A stretch of 6,870 bases of DNA from Rhodoferax sp. (GCA_020048795.1 JAIFMA010000220.1:1-6870); one strand, 5' to 3'. Counted from the first letter of the stretch, positions 1 to 6,692 are shown. Made by a program: numbers and translations. Notes: generated by a model not told the origin, from the sequence alone.

Positions 1-1
1 C

Positions 2-1234
2 CAGGCCATGTACCAGGCCAAGCAGGCCGGCAAAAATCGCTTCCACTTTTTTGATGCCGAGCACGACATCAGCCTGCGCGGCCAGTTCGAGGGCCTGCAG
101 CGGGTGCGAGAAGCCCTGGCGCGCGACGAGTTTGTGCTGTATTACCAGCCCAAGGTGAACATGCGCACCGGTGTCGTGGTGGGGGCCGAGGCACTGATCC
201 GCTGGCAACACCCGCAGCGTGGTCTGTTGGCCCCGGCGGTATTCCTGCCTCTGGTGGAAGGTCATCCGCTGGCCGTTGATGTGGGCCGCTGGGTGATCAA
301 CACCGCGCTGGCGCAAATGAGCACCTGGCTGGCGGCTGGCCACCACATTCCGGTCAGTGTCAATGTTGGGGCGCGGCAGTTGCAGGAACCCGGGTTTGTC
401 GATGACCTGCGGACCAGCCTGGCCCGCTACCCGCGGGTTAATCCGGCTGATTTGCAGATCGAGGTGCTTGAGACCAGTGCCCTGGAGGACATGGCACGCG
501 TGACTGCGGTGATGGCCGAAAGCCAGACCATGGGCGTGCAATATGCGCTGGACGACTTTGGCACCGGTTACTCGTCACTGACTTACCTCAAGCGTCTGCC
601 GGTGTCACAGCTCAAGATTGACCAGAGTTTTGTGCGCGACATGCTGGACGATCCGGACGATTTGTCGATTTTGGTGGGCGTGCTGGACATGTCGGCCTCG
701 TTTCACCGGCAGGTCATCGCCGAGGGTGTTGAAACTGTTGCCCATGGGCACATGTTGCTGCGCCTGGGGTGCGACCTGGCCCAGGGTTATGGCATTGCCC
801 GGCCCATGCCGGCATCTGATTTGCCCGGTTGGGCTGCGCACTGGCGCAGCGACCCGCTGTGGCATCAGGTGGCGGTGGTGTCGCGCCAGGACATGCCCTT
901 GCTGTTTGCCAGCGCCGAACACCGGGCCTGGGTCATCGGGCTGGAGGCCTACGCCAAGGGCGAAAGCAGTACGGTGGTGCCACTCGACAGCCAGCGTTGC
1001 AACGTCGGGCAGTGGCTGGCGGGTGACAAACTCAAACAGCACCCACGGCAGGATGTGGTGCACAAGATCAGGCAGGTACACCAGCAGGTGCACGATCTGG
1101 GTGCCCACCTGTGCCATCTGAAGGATCAGCATCAGGTCGATGCGGCCCTGCAAATACTGCCTCAGGTGCGCTTGTTGTGCGATCAATTGCTGGCGCAGTT
1201 TGAGGTGTTGCTGCGGCACGCTGATTCAGCGTGA
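2..1234 (+). CDS. GGDEF-EAL-CZB cyclic-di-GMP phosphodiesterase, 3' part
   Basis: The reading frame is open at the left window edge, so the true start lies upstream. The first residues (QAMYQAKQAGKNRFHFF) are the typical end of a GGDEF domain. Numbering from the Met at base 8, an EAL domain spans about residues 35-280 and hydrolyses c-di-GMP to pGpG. Its catalytic and metal-binding set looks complete: E61 of EALIRW, N119, E152 and E155, D182-D183 of DDFGTGYSS, K203 of LKIDQSFV, E239 of AEGVET and Q259 of QGYGIARP. Residues about 300-400 match a CZB (chemoreceptor zinc-binding) domain, with H305 in EHRAW, C331 in CNVGQW, and H358 and H362 in HQQVH: the 3-His/1-Cys zinc site. The protein is probably a c-di-GMP enzyme tuned by zinc or by oxidation of the zinc-bound cysteine. 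Whether the GGDEF half is active, and what sensor lies further upstream, cannot be seen. The stop is 10 bases before comEC. Confidence 0.95.
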   Translation, partial: QAMYQAKQAGKNRFHFFDAEHDISLRGQFEGLQRVREALARDEFVLYYQPKVNMRTGVVVGAEALIRWQHPQRGLLAPAVFLPLVEGHPLAVDVGRWVINTALAQMSTWLAAGHHIPVSVNVGARQLQEPGFVDDLRTSLARYPRVNPADLQIEVLETSALEDMARVTAVMAESQTMGVQYALDDFGTGYSSLTYLKRLPVSQLKIDQSFVRDMLDDPDDLSILVGVLDMSASFHRQVIAEGVETVAHGHMLLRLGCDLAQGYGIARPMPASDLPGWAAHWRSDPLWHQVAVVSRQDMPLLFASAEHRAWVIGLEAYAKGESSTVVPLDSQRCNVGQWLAGDKLKQHPRQDVVHKIRQVHQQVHDLGAHLCHLKDQHQVDAALQILPQVRLLCDQLLAQFEVLLRHADSA

Positions 1235-1244
1235 AACGGGCTGC

Positions 1245-3752
1245 ATGGACCCGACCTGCGATGCCAGTGCACACACCGACAGCCACACACGGGTCGGTGC
1301 TTGGGTGCCGGTCTTGCTGGGTGTTTTGCTCGGCAGCGCCGGGCAGTTGCAGCAGCCAGCCTTGTGGTCGGCCCCAGCCTATGCATGGATTGTGCTCGTA
1401 GCCCTTGTGGGATATGCGCTGACAGCTATCAATAGTAGAGCTATTGGCGGGCGCCTGCTGGCGCTGACCAGCTTGGTGGCGGCGCTGGCTTTTGGCCTGA
1501 CTGGCCTGCGGGCGGTGGGCTTTGTCAGCCGTGGCCTGGACCCCGCCTTGCAGGGCCGCGATATGGTTGTGACCGGTGTGGTGGCCGGCCTGCCGCAGGC
1601 ATTCGATTTGGGTCAGCGTTTTCGCTTCGAACCCGAATCGGCCCAGTTGCAGGGCCGATCGCTGTCATTGCCCGGCAAGCTGGAGCTGGCCTGGTACGCT
1701 GGCGCACGCAGTGCCGACGATGAGGCAGACGATGCGCTGGCAGATCTGCGCTTGGGTATCGCGATGCCGCGTGCTGGTGAGCGTTGGCGGTTCACCGTGC
1801 GGCTCAAAGCGGTCCATGGTGGTGTCAACCCGAATGGTTTTGACCACGAATTGTGGCAGTGGGAACAGGGTGTGCAGGCCACCGGCTATGTGCGCTCGGG
1901 CCGCCACGATCCGCCGCCCGTGCGCCTGGTGGCCACCGGATGGCACCCGGTGGAGCAGGCTCGCGGGCAGGTGCGTGAGCGTATTTTTCAAAGCGTGGCT
2001 GATCCGCATGCGGCTGGTCTGATCGCCGCGCTGGTGGTGGGGGACCAGGGTGCCATCGACCGCGCCGACTGGGATGTTTTCCGCGCCACCGGGGTGGCCC
2101 ACCTGATGAGCATTTCTGGCCTGCATATCACCATGTTTGCCTGGGTTGCCGCTGGGGTGCTGGGCTGGTTGTGGCGGCGCTCGGCGCGTCTGTGCCTGAG
2201 TTTTCCAGCGACCCATGCCGCCCTGATCGGTGGTGTGGTGCTGGCGGCCCTGTATGCGCTGTTCAGCGGTTTGGGAGTGCCGGCACAGCGCACCGTCTTG
2301 ATGCTCGCCACGGTGGCGCTGCTGCGGCTGTCGGGTTTGCGCTGGCCGTGGCCACAGGTCTGGTTGCTGACTTGTGCGGTGGTGGTGGCAATCGATCCAT
2401 GGGCCTTGCTACAGGCCGGCTTCTGGCTCAGTTTTGTCGCAGTAGGGGTTTTGTTTGCTTCTGATTCAGGAGCTGTCAGCACAGTTCCCAAAAGGGCTGG
2501 AGGCCAATTTGTTTCCATGTTTCGGGAGCAGTGGGTGATCACCCTGGCGCTGGCACCGTTGTCGTTGGTGCTGTTTGGCCAGGTCTCGCTGCTGGGCTTG
2601 CCCGCCAACGCGCTGGCGATTCCCTGGGTGACCCTGCTGATCACACCGCTGGCCATGCTGGGGACGTTGTTGCCGGGTTTGTGGCTGCTGGCGGCCTGGG
2701 CCTGCGACCTGATGAGGGTGGTGTTGCAGGGGTTGGCAGCACTGCCGTGGGCGGTGCTGACGGTGGCGCAGGCACCGTGGTGGGCGGCTGCTGCCGGGGT
2801 GCTGGGTGGGGTGTTGCTGGTATTGCGTCTGCCATGGTCGCTGCGCCTGTCCGGGCTGCCCATGGTGTTGCCGGTCATGTTGTGGCAGCCAGCACTGCCA
2901 CCTGCGGGTCAATTCGAGTTGCTGGCCGCTGATGTCGGGCAGGGCAGTGCGGTGCTGGTGCGCACAGCCCGCCACGCCTTGCTGTTTGATGCCGGGCCGC
3001 GTTACAGCCGCGACAGCGATGCCGGCCAGCGGGTGCTGATTCCGCTGCTGCGGGCTTTTGCCGTGCGGCTCGACAAAATAGTGCTCAGCCACCGTGACAG
3101 CGACCACATCGGCGGTGCCGCCGCAGTGCTGGCGATGCAGCCACAAGCCGAACTGCTCAGCTCGTTCATGGCGGCAAGTGCCGCGCCGCGACGCATCGGC
3201 CCGTGTCTGGCCGGCTTGCGCTGGCAGTGGGACGGGGTCGATTTTGTGGTGCTGCACCCCCTGCCGCAGGAGCTGGAACAGGCGGCACCCGGCAGCAATG
3301 CCACCAGTTGTGTGCTGCGCATCTCCAACGCTCAGCAGTCTGCCCTGCTGACCGGCGACATCGAGCAAGCGCAAGAGGCCAAACTGGTGCAACGATTCAA
3401 AACGGCGATGCCAACTGACCATCCGGATGAATTCGGCACCGGAAATGGTCCGACTGTAGCCGCGCTGCCGGGTTTGCAGGCTGATCTGCTGGTGGTGCCC
3501 CATCATGGCAGCAAGACATCGAGCAGCGAGCTGTTTCTGGATGCGGTGCAGCCGCGCATTGCCGTGGTGCAGGCCGGCTATCGCAACCGCTTTGGCCATC
3601 CATTTGGCCCGGTTTTGGTGCGTTACGCTGATCGGCAGATAGCGGTGTTCGATACGCCCCGTTGTGGTGCGATCACCTGGTATTCGTGGCGGACTGACCC
3701 GCCCACGTGTCAGAGGGTGGTTGATTTGCGGTACTGGCGGCATCAGTTCTGA
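1245..3752 (+). CDS. comEC: ComEC/Rec2 family DNA internalization protein
   Basis: ComEC forms the inner-membrane channel that takes single-stranded DNA into the cytoplasm during natural transformation. The chosen ATG gives 835 residues, a normal length for the long form. The frame is open further upstream, to 1140, but that stretch overlaps the preceding gene and reads as Cys-rich out-of-frame sequence. No strong Shine-Dalgarno is seen. The layout is complete: N-terminal hydrophobic segments and a DUF4131-like region (about 15-230); the polytopic Competence domain (about 260-540), with its signature HLMSISGLHI at 286-295; and a C-terminal metallo-beta-lactamase-like domain (about 555-800). 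That domain has DVGQG (563-567), the metal motif HRDSDH (616-621) followed by GG, TGD (703-705), PHHGS (752-756) and FGHP (H785). These motifs suggest a functional nuclease-like domain. Two copies of a dispersed repeat are read through in frame, near residues 52-61 and 409-418. The 10-base gap behind the c-di-GMP gene suggests co-transcription. Confidence 0.97.
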   Translation: MDPTCDASAHTDSHTRVGAWVPVLLGVLLGSAGQLQQPALWSAPAYAWIVLVALVGYALTAINSRAIGGRLLALTSLVAALAFGLTGLRAVGFVSRGLDPALQGRDMVVTGVVAGLPQAFDLGQRFRFEPESAQLQGRSLSLPGKLELAWYAGARSADDEADDALADLRLGIAMPRAGERWRFTVRLKAVHGGVNPNGFDHELWQWEQGVQATGYVRSGRHDPPPVRLVATGWHPVEQARGQVRERIFQSVADPHAAGLIAALVVGDQGAIDRADWDVFRATGVAHLMSISGLHITMFAWVAAGVLGWLWRRSARLCLSFPATHAALIGGVVLAALYALFSGLGVPAQRTVLMLATVALLRLSGLRWPWPQVWLLTCAVVVAIDPWALLQAGFWLSFVAVGVLFASDSGAVSTVPKRAGGQFVSMFREQWVITLALAPLSLVLFGQVSLLGLPANALAIPWVTLLITPLAMLGTLLPGLWLLAAWACDLMRVVLQGLAALPWAVLTVAQAPWWAAAAGVLGGVLLVLRLPWSLRLSGLPMVLPVMLWQPALPPAGQFELLAADVGQGSAVLVRTARHALLFDAGPRYSRDSDAGQRVLIPLLRAFAVRLDKIVLSHRDSDHIGGAAAVLAMQPQAELLSSFMAASAAPRRIGPCLAGLRWQWDGVDFVVLHPLPQELEQAAPGSNATSCVLRISNAQQSALLTGDIEQAQEAKLVQRFKTAMPTDHPDEFGTGNGPTVAALPGLQADLLVVPHHGSKTSSSELFLDAVQPRIAVVQAGYRNRFGHPFGPVLVRYADRQIAVFDTPRCGAITWYSWRTDPPTCQRVVDLRYWRHQF
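1400..1427 (-). repeat. Dispersed repeat, copy 1, inside comEC (reverse orientation)
   Basis: Read on the minus strand, this segment begins with AGCTGTCAGC and ends with AAGGGCT. It matches bases 2471-2498 on the plus strand at 24 of 28 positions without a gap. The AT-richer flank (1424-1446) holds alternative small hairpins: AATAG at 1431-1435 pairs with CTATT at 1441-1445, and CTAT at 1426-1429 with ATAG at 1432-1435. In comEC it encodes part of a hydrophobic segment and the next loop (GYALTAINSRAIGG). It resembles the small interspersed repeats I remember from Comamonadaceae genomes. The true element boundaries probably extend beyond the 28-base core. Confidence 0.75.
2471..2498 (+). repeat. 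Dispersed repeat, copy 2, inside comEC (forward orientation)
   Basis: This is the partner of the 1400-1427 copy, with 24 of 28 bases identical when one copy is reverse-complemented. It starts with AGCTGTCAGC, and GGGCT closes the core. The following GGAGGCCAATTTG has the look of the family's right end. In comEC it encodes a polar loop (SGAVSTVPKRAGGQF) between two membrane segments, FWLSFVAVGVLF and the one following REQWVITLAL. A loop is a place where an in-frame insertion could be tolerated. The copies lie about 1.05 kb apart, in opposite orientations, within one gene. Confidence 0.75.
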
Positions 3753-3756
3753 TTTC

Positions 3757-3812
3757 GCCCCCCACCTGTCGCCAACTTGTTGCACCCCGGCGGGGTGGAA
3801 AGGGCGGGGGGC
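3757..3812 (+). other. GC-rich nested stem-loop after comEC
   Basis: GCCCCCC at 3757-3763 can pair with GGGGGGC at 3806-3812. Inside lies a compact hairpin with CACCCC at 3783-3788, a three-base loop, and GGGGTG at 3792-3797. It begins 5 bases after the comEC stop, a typical place for a transcript-end structure. No run of T follows on the plus strand (the next bases are AAGATACAAG), so it is not a standard intrinsic terminator. It could instead protect the 3' end of the mRNA or pause transcription. Confidence 0.4.
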
Positions 3813-3850
3813 AAGATACAAGGATGAAGAAAATTTAAGTCTAAAAATAG

Positions 3851-3893
3851 AGCAGCTTAGGCAATGAAAATACGGGCTAGAACCAAATTGGCA
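3851..3893 (+). repeat. Possible third, diverged copy of the dispersed repeat
   Basis: GGGCTAGAACCAAATTGG at 3874-3891 aligns to GGGCTGGAGGCCAATTTG at 2494-2511, with 14 of 18 positions identical and one one-base gap. AGCAGC at 3851 lies the same distance before GGGCT as AGCTGT does in copy 2, and it follows an AT-rich AAAATAG. Between the two anchors the match is weak, so this may be a decayed or variant member of the family, or chance similarity. Unlike the other two it is outside any gene. Confidence 0.35.
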
Positions 3894-4018
3894 GAATATT
3901 TCCAGGGTGCTTAACGGCATTTTCCCCGGTCAGCGGAGCCACCGCCTGATTCGCTCGACCAGCACTGTCTGCCAGGGCCAAGCCAGCCGTCTGGCCCAAA
4001 GCTTGCTACGCTTGTTAC

Positions 4019-4024
4019 AGGAGA
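4019..4024 (+). promoter_or_regulatory. Ribosome binding site of the ATP-grasp gene
   Basis: AGGAGA lies 8 bases before the ATG at 4033. It is the strongest Shine-Dalgarno sequence in the window and fixes the start of the ATP-grasp gene, against an in-frame GTG 126 bases upstream. Confidence 0.85.
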
Positions 4025-4032
4025 AAAGATTC

Positions 4033-5544
4033 ATGCAGAAATTCGATGAGATGTACACCCAGTTGCCCTATGAGTTTTTTACCCATGGGGCGCAGATTCG
4101 CGATCACTACAAGATTTACGACGAATGGTTGGCGCGCCAACCCGGCGACATGATGGCCAAGCGGCGTGAAGAGGCCGAGATGATCTTTCGTCGCGTCGGC
4201 ATTACCTTTGCGGTGTACGGTGAAAAAGACGAGGAGGGCGCTGGCACCGAGCGGCTGATTCCGTTTGACCTGATTCCACGCATCATCCCGGCGCACGAGT
4301 GGTCGAGCATGGAGCGGGGGCTGGCGCAGCGCGTCACCGCCCTGAACCGCTTCATTCACGACATCTACCACGACCAGGATATCCTGAAAGCCGGCATCGT
4401 GCCGCGTGAGCAAATCGAGCACAACGCGCAGTTCCGCCCCGAAATGGTCGGGGTCAGCGTGCCGAACCATATTTATTCCAATATTTCGGGCATCGACATT
4501 GTGCGTGCGCCCAACGCCGCTGGTGTCGGCGAGTACTACGTGCTGGAAGACAATCTGCGCGTGCCCAGCGGTGTCAGTTACATGCTGGAAGACCGCAAGA
4601 TGATGATGCGGCTGTTTCCTGATCTGTTCAGCATGCACCGGGTGGCTCCGATTGCCCATTACCCCGACTTGCTGCTGGAAACCCTGCGCGCCAGCAGCCC
4701 GGCCAACGCCGCTGAGCCGACCGTGGTGGTGCTGACCCCCGGCATGCACAACAGCGCCTATTTTGAGCATGCGTTTCTGGCGCAGCAAATGGGTGTGGAA
4801 CTGGTCGAAGGCCAGGACCTGATGGTGAAGGACAACTTTGTCTACATGCGCACCACGCGCGGCCCCAAGCGGGTGGATGTGATCTACCGCCGGGTTGATG
4901 ACGATTTTCTCGACCCTTCGGTGTTTCGGCCCACTTCCACGCTGGGTTGCGCCGGCCTGATGGATGCCTACCGTGCTGGCAACGTGACCATCAGCAACGC
5001 GGTCGGTACCGGTGTCGCCGACGACAAGTCGATCTACCCCTATGTGCCCAAGATGATCGAGTTCTACCTGGGCGAAAAGCCTATTCTGAACAACGTGCCG
5101 ACCTACATGTGCCGCAACAAGGACGACCTGGCCTACACCCTGGCCCACCTGAAAGACCTGGTGGTGAAAGAGGTGCACGGCGCAGGCGGCTACGGCATGC
5201 TGGTGGGCCCGGCATCGACCAGTGCCGAGATTGAGGACTTCCGCAAGGCGCTGCTGGCCAACCCGAGTGGATACATTGCCCAGCCCACTTTGAGCCTGTC
5301 AAGCTGCCCGACCTTTGTCGAAAGTGGCATAGCGCCGCGCCATATTGATTTGCGGCCCTATGTGTTGTCGGGCAAAACCGTGCAGATGGTGCCCGGTGGC
5401 CTGACCCGTGTGGCGCTCAAGGACGGCTCGCTGGTGGTGAATTCGTCGCAAGGCGGTGGCACCAAAGACACCTGGATTCTGGAAGACGAGTCGGCCCTGG
5501 CCGAGCCCGCCGTGGTGTCGCGGCAGGCTCAGCAGATGAACTGA
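4033..5544 (+). CDS. Circularly permuted type 2 ATP-grasp protein (COG2308)
   Basis: The 503-residue product starts MQKFDEMYTQLPYEFF and is fixed by the AGGAGA site 8 bases upstream. It belongs to the CP_ATPgrasp family (formerly DUF404/DUF407), whose length of about 470-500 it matches. Recognisable conserved blocks are EDNLRVPSGVSYMLEDR (172-188), TPGMHNSAYFEH (235-246), YRRVDDDFLDP (285-295), KEVHGAGGYGMLVGP (379-393), RHIDLRPYVLSG (436-447), GGLTRVA (455-461) and NSSQGGGTKDTW (470-481). The acidic, basic and Gly-rich blocks are where nucleotide and Mg binding are expected in the permuted fold. No signal peptide or membrane segment is seen, so it is probably cytoplasmic. Comparative genomics of the family predicts a peptide-type amidoligase acting with the alpha-E protein encoded next, sometimes with transglutaminase-like and Anbu protease genes. 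The substrate is not known. Nothing looks truncated. Confidence 0.95.
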   Translation: MQKFDEMYTQLPYEFFTHGAQIRDHYKIYDEWLARQPGDMMAKRREEAEMIFRRVGITFAVYGEKDEEGAGTERLIPFDLIPRIIPAHEWSSMERGLAQRVTALNRFIHDIYHDQDILKAGIVPREQIEHNAQFRPEMVGVSVPNHIYSNISGIDIVRAPNAAGVGEYYVLEDNLRVPSGVSYMLEDRKMMMRLFPDLFSMHRVAPIAHYPDLLLETLRASSPANAAEPTVVVLTPGMHNSAYFEHAFLAQQMGVELVEGQDLMVKDNFVYMRTTRGPKRVDVIYRRVDDDFLDPSVFRPTSTLGCAGLMDAYRAGNVTISNAVGTGVADDKSIYPYVPKMIEFYLGEKPILNNVPTYMCRNKDDLAYTLAHLKDLVVKEVHGAGGYGMLVGPASTSAEIEDFRKALLANPSGYIAQPTLSLSSCPTFVESGIAPRHIDLRPYVLSGKTVQMVPGGLTRVALKDGSLVVNSSQGGGTKDTWILEDESALAEPAVVSRQAQQMN

Positions 5545-5558
5545 ATGCCAGTCACCCC

Positions 5559-5617
5559 GTCATTCCCGCGCAGGCGGGAATCCAGCACCCCTAGATTCCC
5601 GCCTGCGCGGGAATGAC
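5559..5617 (+). repeat. Double palindromic repeat (dRS3-like), large hairpin
   Basis: Two 27-base arms, 5559-5585 and 5591-5617, are reverse complements with a single mismatch (26 of 27) around a five-base loop. Each arm contains its own palindrome, ATTCCCGC-GCAG-GCGGGAAT at 5562-5581 and the inverted version at 5595-5614. The ATTCCC...GGGAAT core is the same as the dRS3 repeats of Neisseria, and similar dispersed repeats occur in many proteobacterial genomes. It begins 14 bases after the ATP-grasp stop. As RNA it would fold into a very stable hairpin between two genes expected to be co-expressed. There is no T-run after it, so it is better read as a mobile or dispersed repeat than as an intrinsic terminator. 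Confidence 0.9.
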
Positions 5618-5657
5618 CGTTCATTTATTTGTCCCTCAAGACCCACTGAAAGTGCGT

Positions 5658-6617
5658 ATGTTGTCACGAACCGCCGACCATTTATTCTGGATGAACCGCT
5701 ACACCGAGCGGGCCGAAAACACCGCCCGTCTGCTCGATGTCAATTACCAGACCTCGCTGCTGCCGCAGTCTGAAGGGGTGGCGCTGGCTGGCTGGCAGGG
5801 CTTGCTGTCGATCAGCGAGCTGATCCCCAGCTACCGCAAGAAACACGGCGAAATCCGTTCTATTGAAGTCATGGACTTCATGGTCAAGGACGAGAGCAAC
5901 CCCTCAAGCATTCTGTCGTGCCTGGGTGCGGCGCGTGAAAATGCCCGTGCCGTGCGGGGTGCGCTGACCACCGAGGTTTGGGAAACGCAAAACCAGACCT
6001 GGCTGGAAGTCAGGCGCATGATCAAGGCCGGTGAATTCGAGCAAGACCCGGCGCAGTTTTTTGAGTGGGTCAAGTTCCGCTCGCACCTGTCGCGTGGTGT
6101 CACCGTGGGCACCATGCTGATGGACGAAGCGCTGTACTTCATGCGCCTGGGCACGTTTCTGGAGCGTGCCGACAACACCGCCCGTCTGGTCGATGTGAAG
6201 TTCCATGCGGTCGAGAGCGACTTTTATGGGGCGGCCAACGAAAAAGACCAAGAGTACGATTTTTACCACTGGAGTGCGATTTTGCGCAGCGTCAGTGGCT
6301 TTGAGGTGTATCGCAAGGTGTATCGTGATGTGATTCGGCCCGAACGCGTGGCCGAGCTGCTGATTTTGCGCCCCGACATGCCGCGCAGCCTGCATGCCAG
6401 TCTGAACGAGGTGGTTGGCAATTTGCGCATGGTGGCCAACGACCAGTCGGGTGAAACCCACCGGCGTGCCGGCAAGCTGCGTGCCGAGCTGCAATACGGC
6501 CGCATTGATGAAATCCTGGCCACTGGCCTGCACGCCTACCTGACGCAGTTTTTAGACCGCATCAACGACCTGGGTGCCCACATCAGCCGCGACTTTCTGG
6601 TGCCCATGCCGGGCTAG
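5658..6617 (+). CDS. Alpha-E domain protein (DUF403, COG2307)
   Basis: The 319-residue product begins MLSRTADHLFWMNRYTERAE, the typical first residues of DUF403/alpha-E proteins. I therefore place the start at 5658, not at the in-frame ATG 5613, which lies inside the palindromic repeat and adds 15 unconserved residues. A GTG at 5652 is also in frame. The ribosome binding site is weak (GAAAG at 5648-5652). The protein looks mostly helical, without signal peptide or membrane segments. The ER-containing motif occurs twice: ERAENTARLLDV (17-28) and ERADNTARLVDV (169-180), identical at 10 of 12 positions, suggesting two related helical units. The family is known mainly as the constant neighbour of permuted ATP-grasp proteins, sometimes fused to them. 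It is predicted to help in amide-bond formation, though its biochemical role is not established. The gap of 113 bases to the ATP-grasp gene is largely filled by the repeat. Confidence 0.95.
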   Translation: MLSRTADHLFWMNRYTERAENTARLLDVNYQTSLLPQSEGVALAGWQGLLSISELIPSYRKKHGEIRSIEVMDFMVKDESNPSSILSCLGAARENARAVRGALTTEVWETQNQTWLEVRRMIKAGEFEQDPAQFFEWVKFRSHLSRGVTVGTMLMDEALYFMRLGTFLERADNTARLVDVKFHAVESDFYGAANEKDQEYDFYHWSAILRSVSGFEVYRKVYRDVIRPERVAELLILRPDMPRSLHASLNEVVGNLRMVANDQSGETHRRAGKLRAELQYGRIDEILATGLHAYLTQFLDRINDLGAHISRDFLVPMPG

Positions 6618-6692
6618 CGGTGGCCATGCGCACCCGTGGCGCGTGTCCTGATGGCATCCATGACAGCGGCAACACCTCACGGGATATCTCAG

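Larger units (their letters stand above)
3753..4032 (+). other. Intergenic region between comEC and the ATP-grasp gene
   Basis: These 280 bases hold no gene I can support. The left part (to 3812) is a C-rich then G-rich structured stretch. About 3813-3905 is clearly more AT-rich than the genes and contains a possible decayed dispersed repeat. The rest is ordinary GC-rich sequence ending in a good ribosome binding site. A promoter for the downstream pair is expected here because this is the only sizeable gap before it. The best match I find is TTGGCA at 3888-3893, but the hexamer 17 bases further on (TTAACG) is a poor -10, so I do not call a promoter. Confidence 0.6.

Noticed and set aside
605..1219. 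A 204-codon minus-strand open frame opposite the EAL/CZB region
   Set aside because: It is a shadow of a gene whose catalytic residues are all recognisable on the plus strand.
1140..1244. Longer N-terminus for ComEC
   Set aside because: The extra 35 residues overlap the end of the preceding gene and are Cys-rich out-of-frame translation. The ATG at 1245 follows the upstream stop.
1988..2878. A 296-codon minus-strand open frame within comEC
   Set aside because: It has low-complexity Ala/Thr/Ser/Pro composition opposite membrane helices, and no start context or family.
3783..3797. Intrinsic terminator of comEC
   Set aside because: The hairpin is good but is followed by GAAAGGGCGG and later AAGATACA, with no T-run.
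2466..3920. A 484-codon open frame on the minus strand, antisense to comEC
   Set aside because: It lies fully opposite the well-supported comEC MBL domain. Its Gln/His/Arg-rich translation is what GC-rich antisense codons produce, and no family is recognisable.
3907..4032. Upstream GTG start extending the ATP-grasp protein by 42 residues
   Set aside because: There is no ribosome binding site at that GTG, while AGGAGA is ideally placed before 4033, where the family's usual N-terminus begins.
4015..5178. A 387-codon open frame on the minus strand, antisense to the ATP-grasp gene
   Set aside because: It is rich in His, Val and Gln with no domain, and the plus strand holds a conserved family. 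It is a codon-bias shadow.
5559..5617. CRISPR-like repeat or operon terminator
   Set aside because: There are only two units, inverted and 5 bases apart, with no spacers, and no T-tail follows. A dispersed palindromic repeat explains it better.
5613..5657. ATG start for the alpha-E protein
   Set aside because: The ATG is part of the palindromic repeat arm, and the 15 added residues precede the conserved MLSRTADHLFW start.
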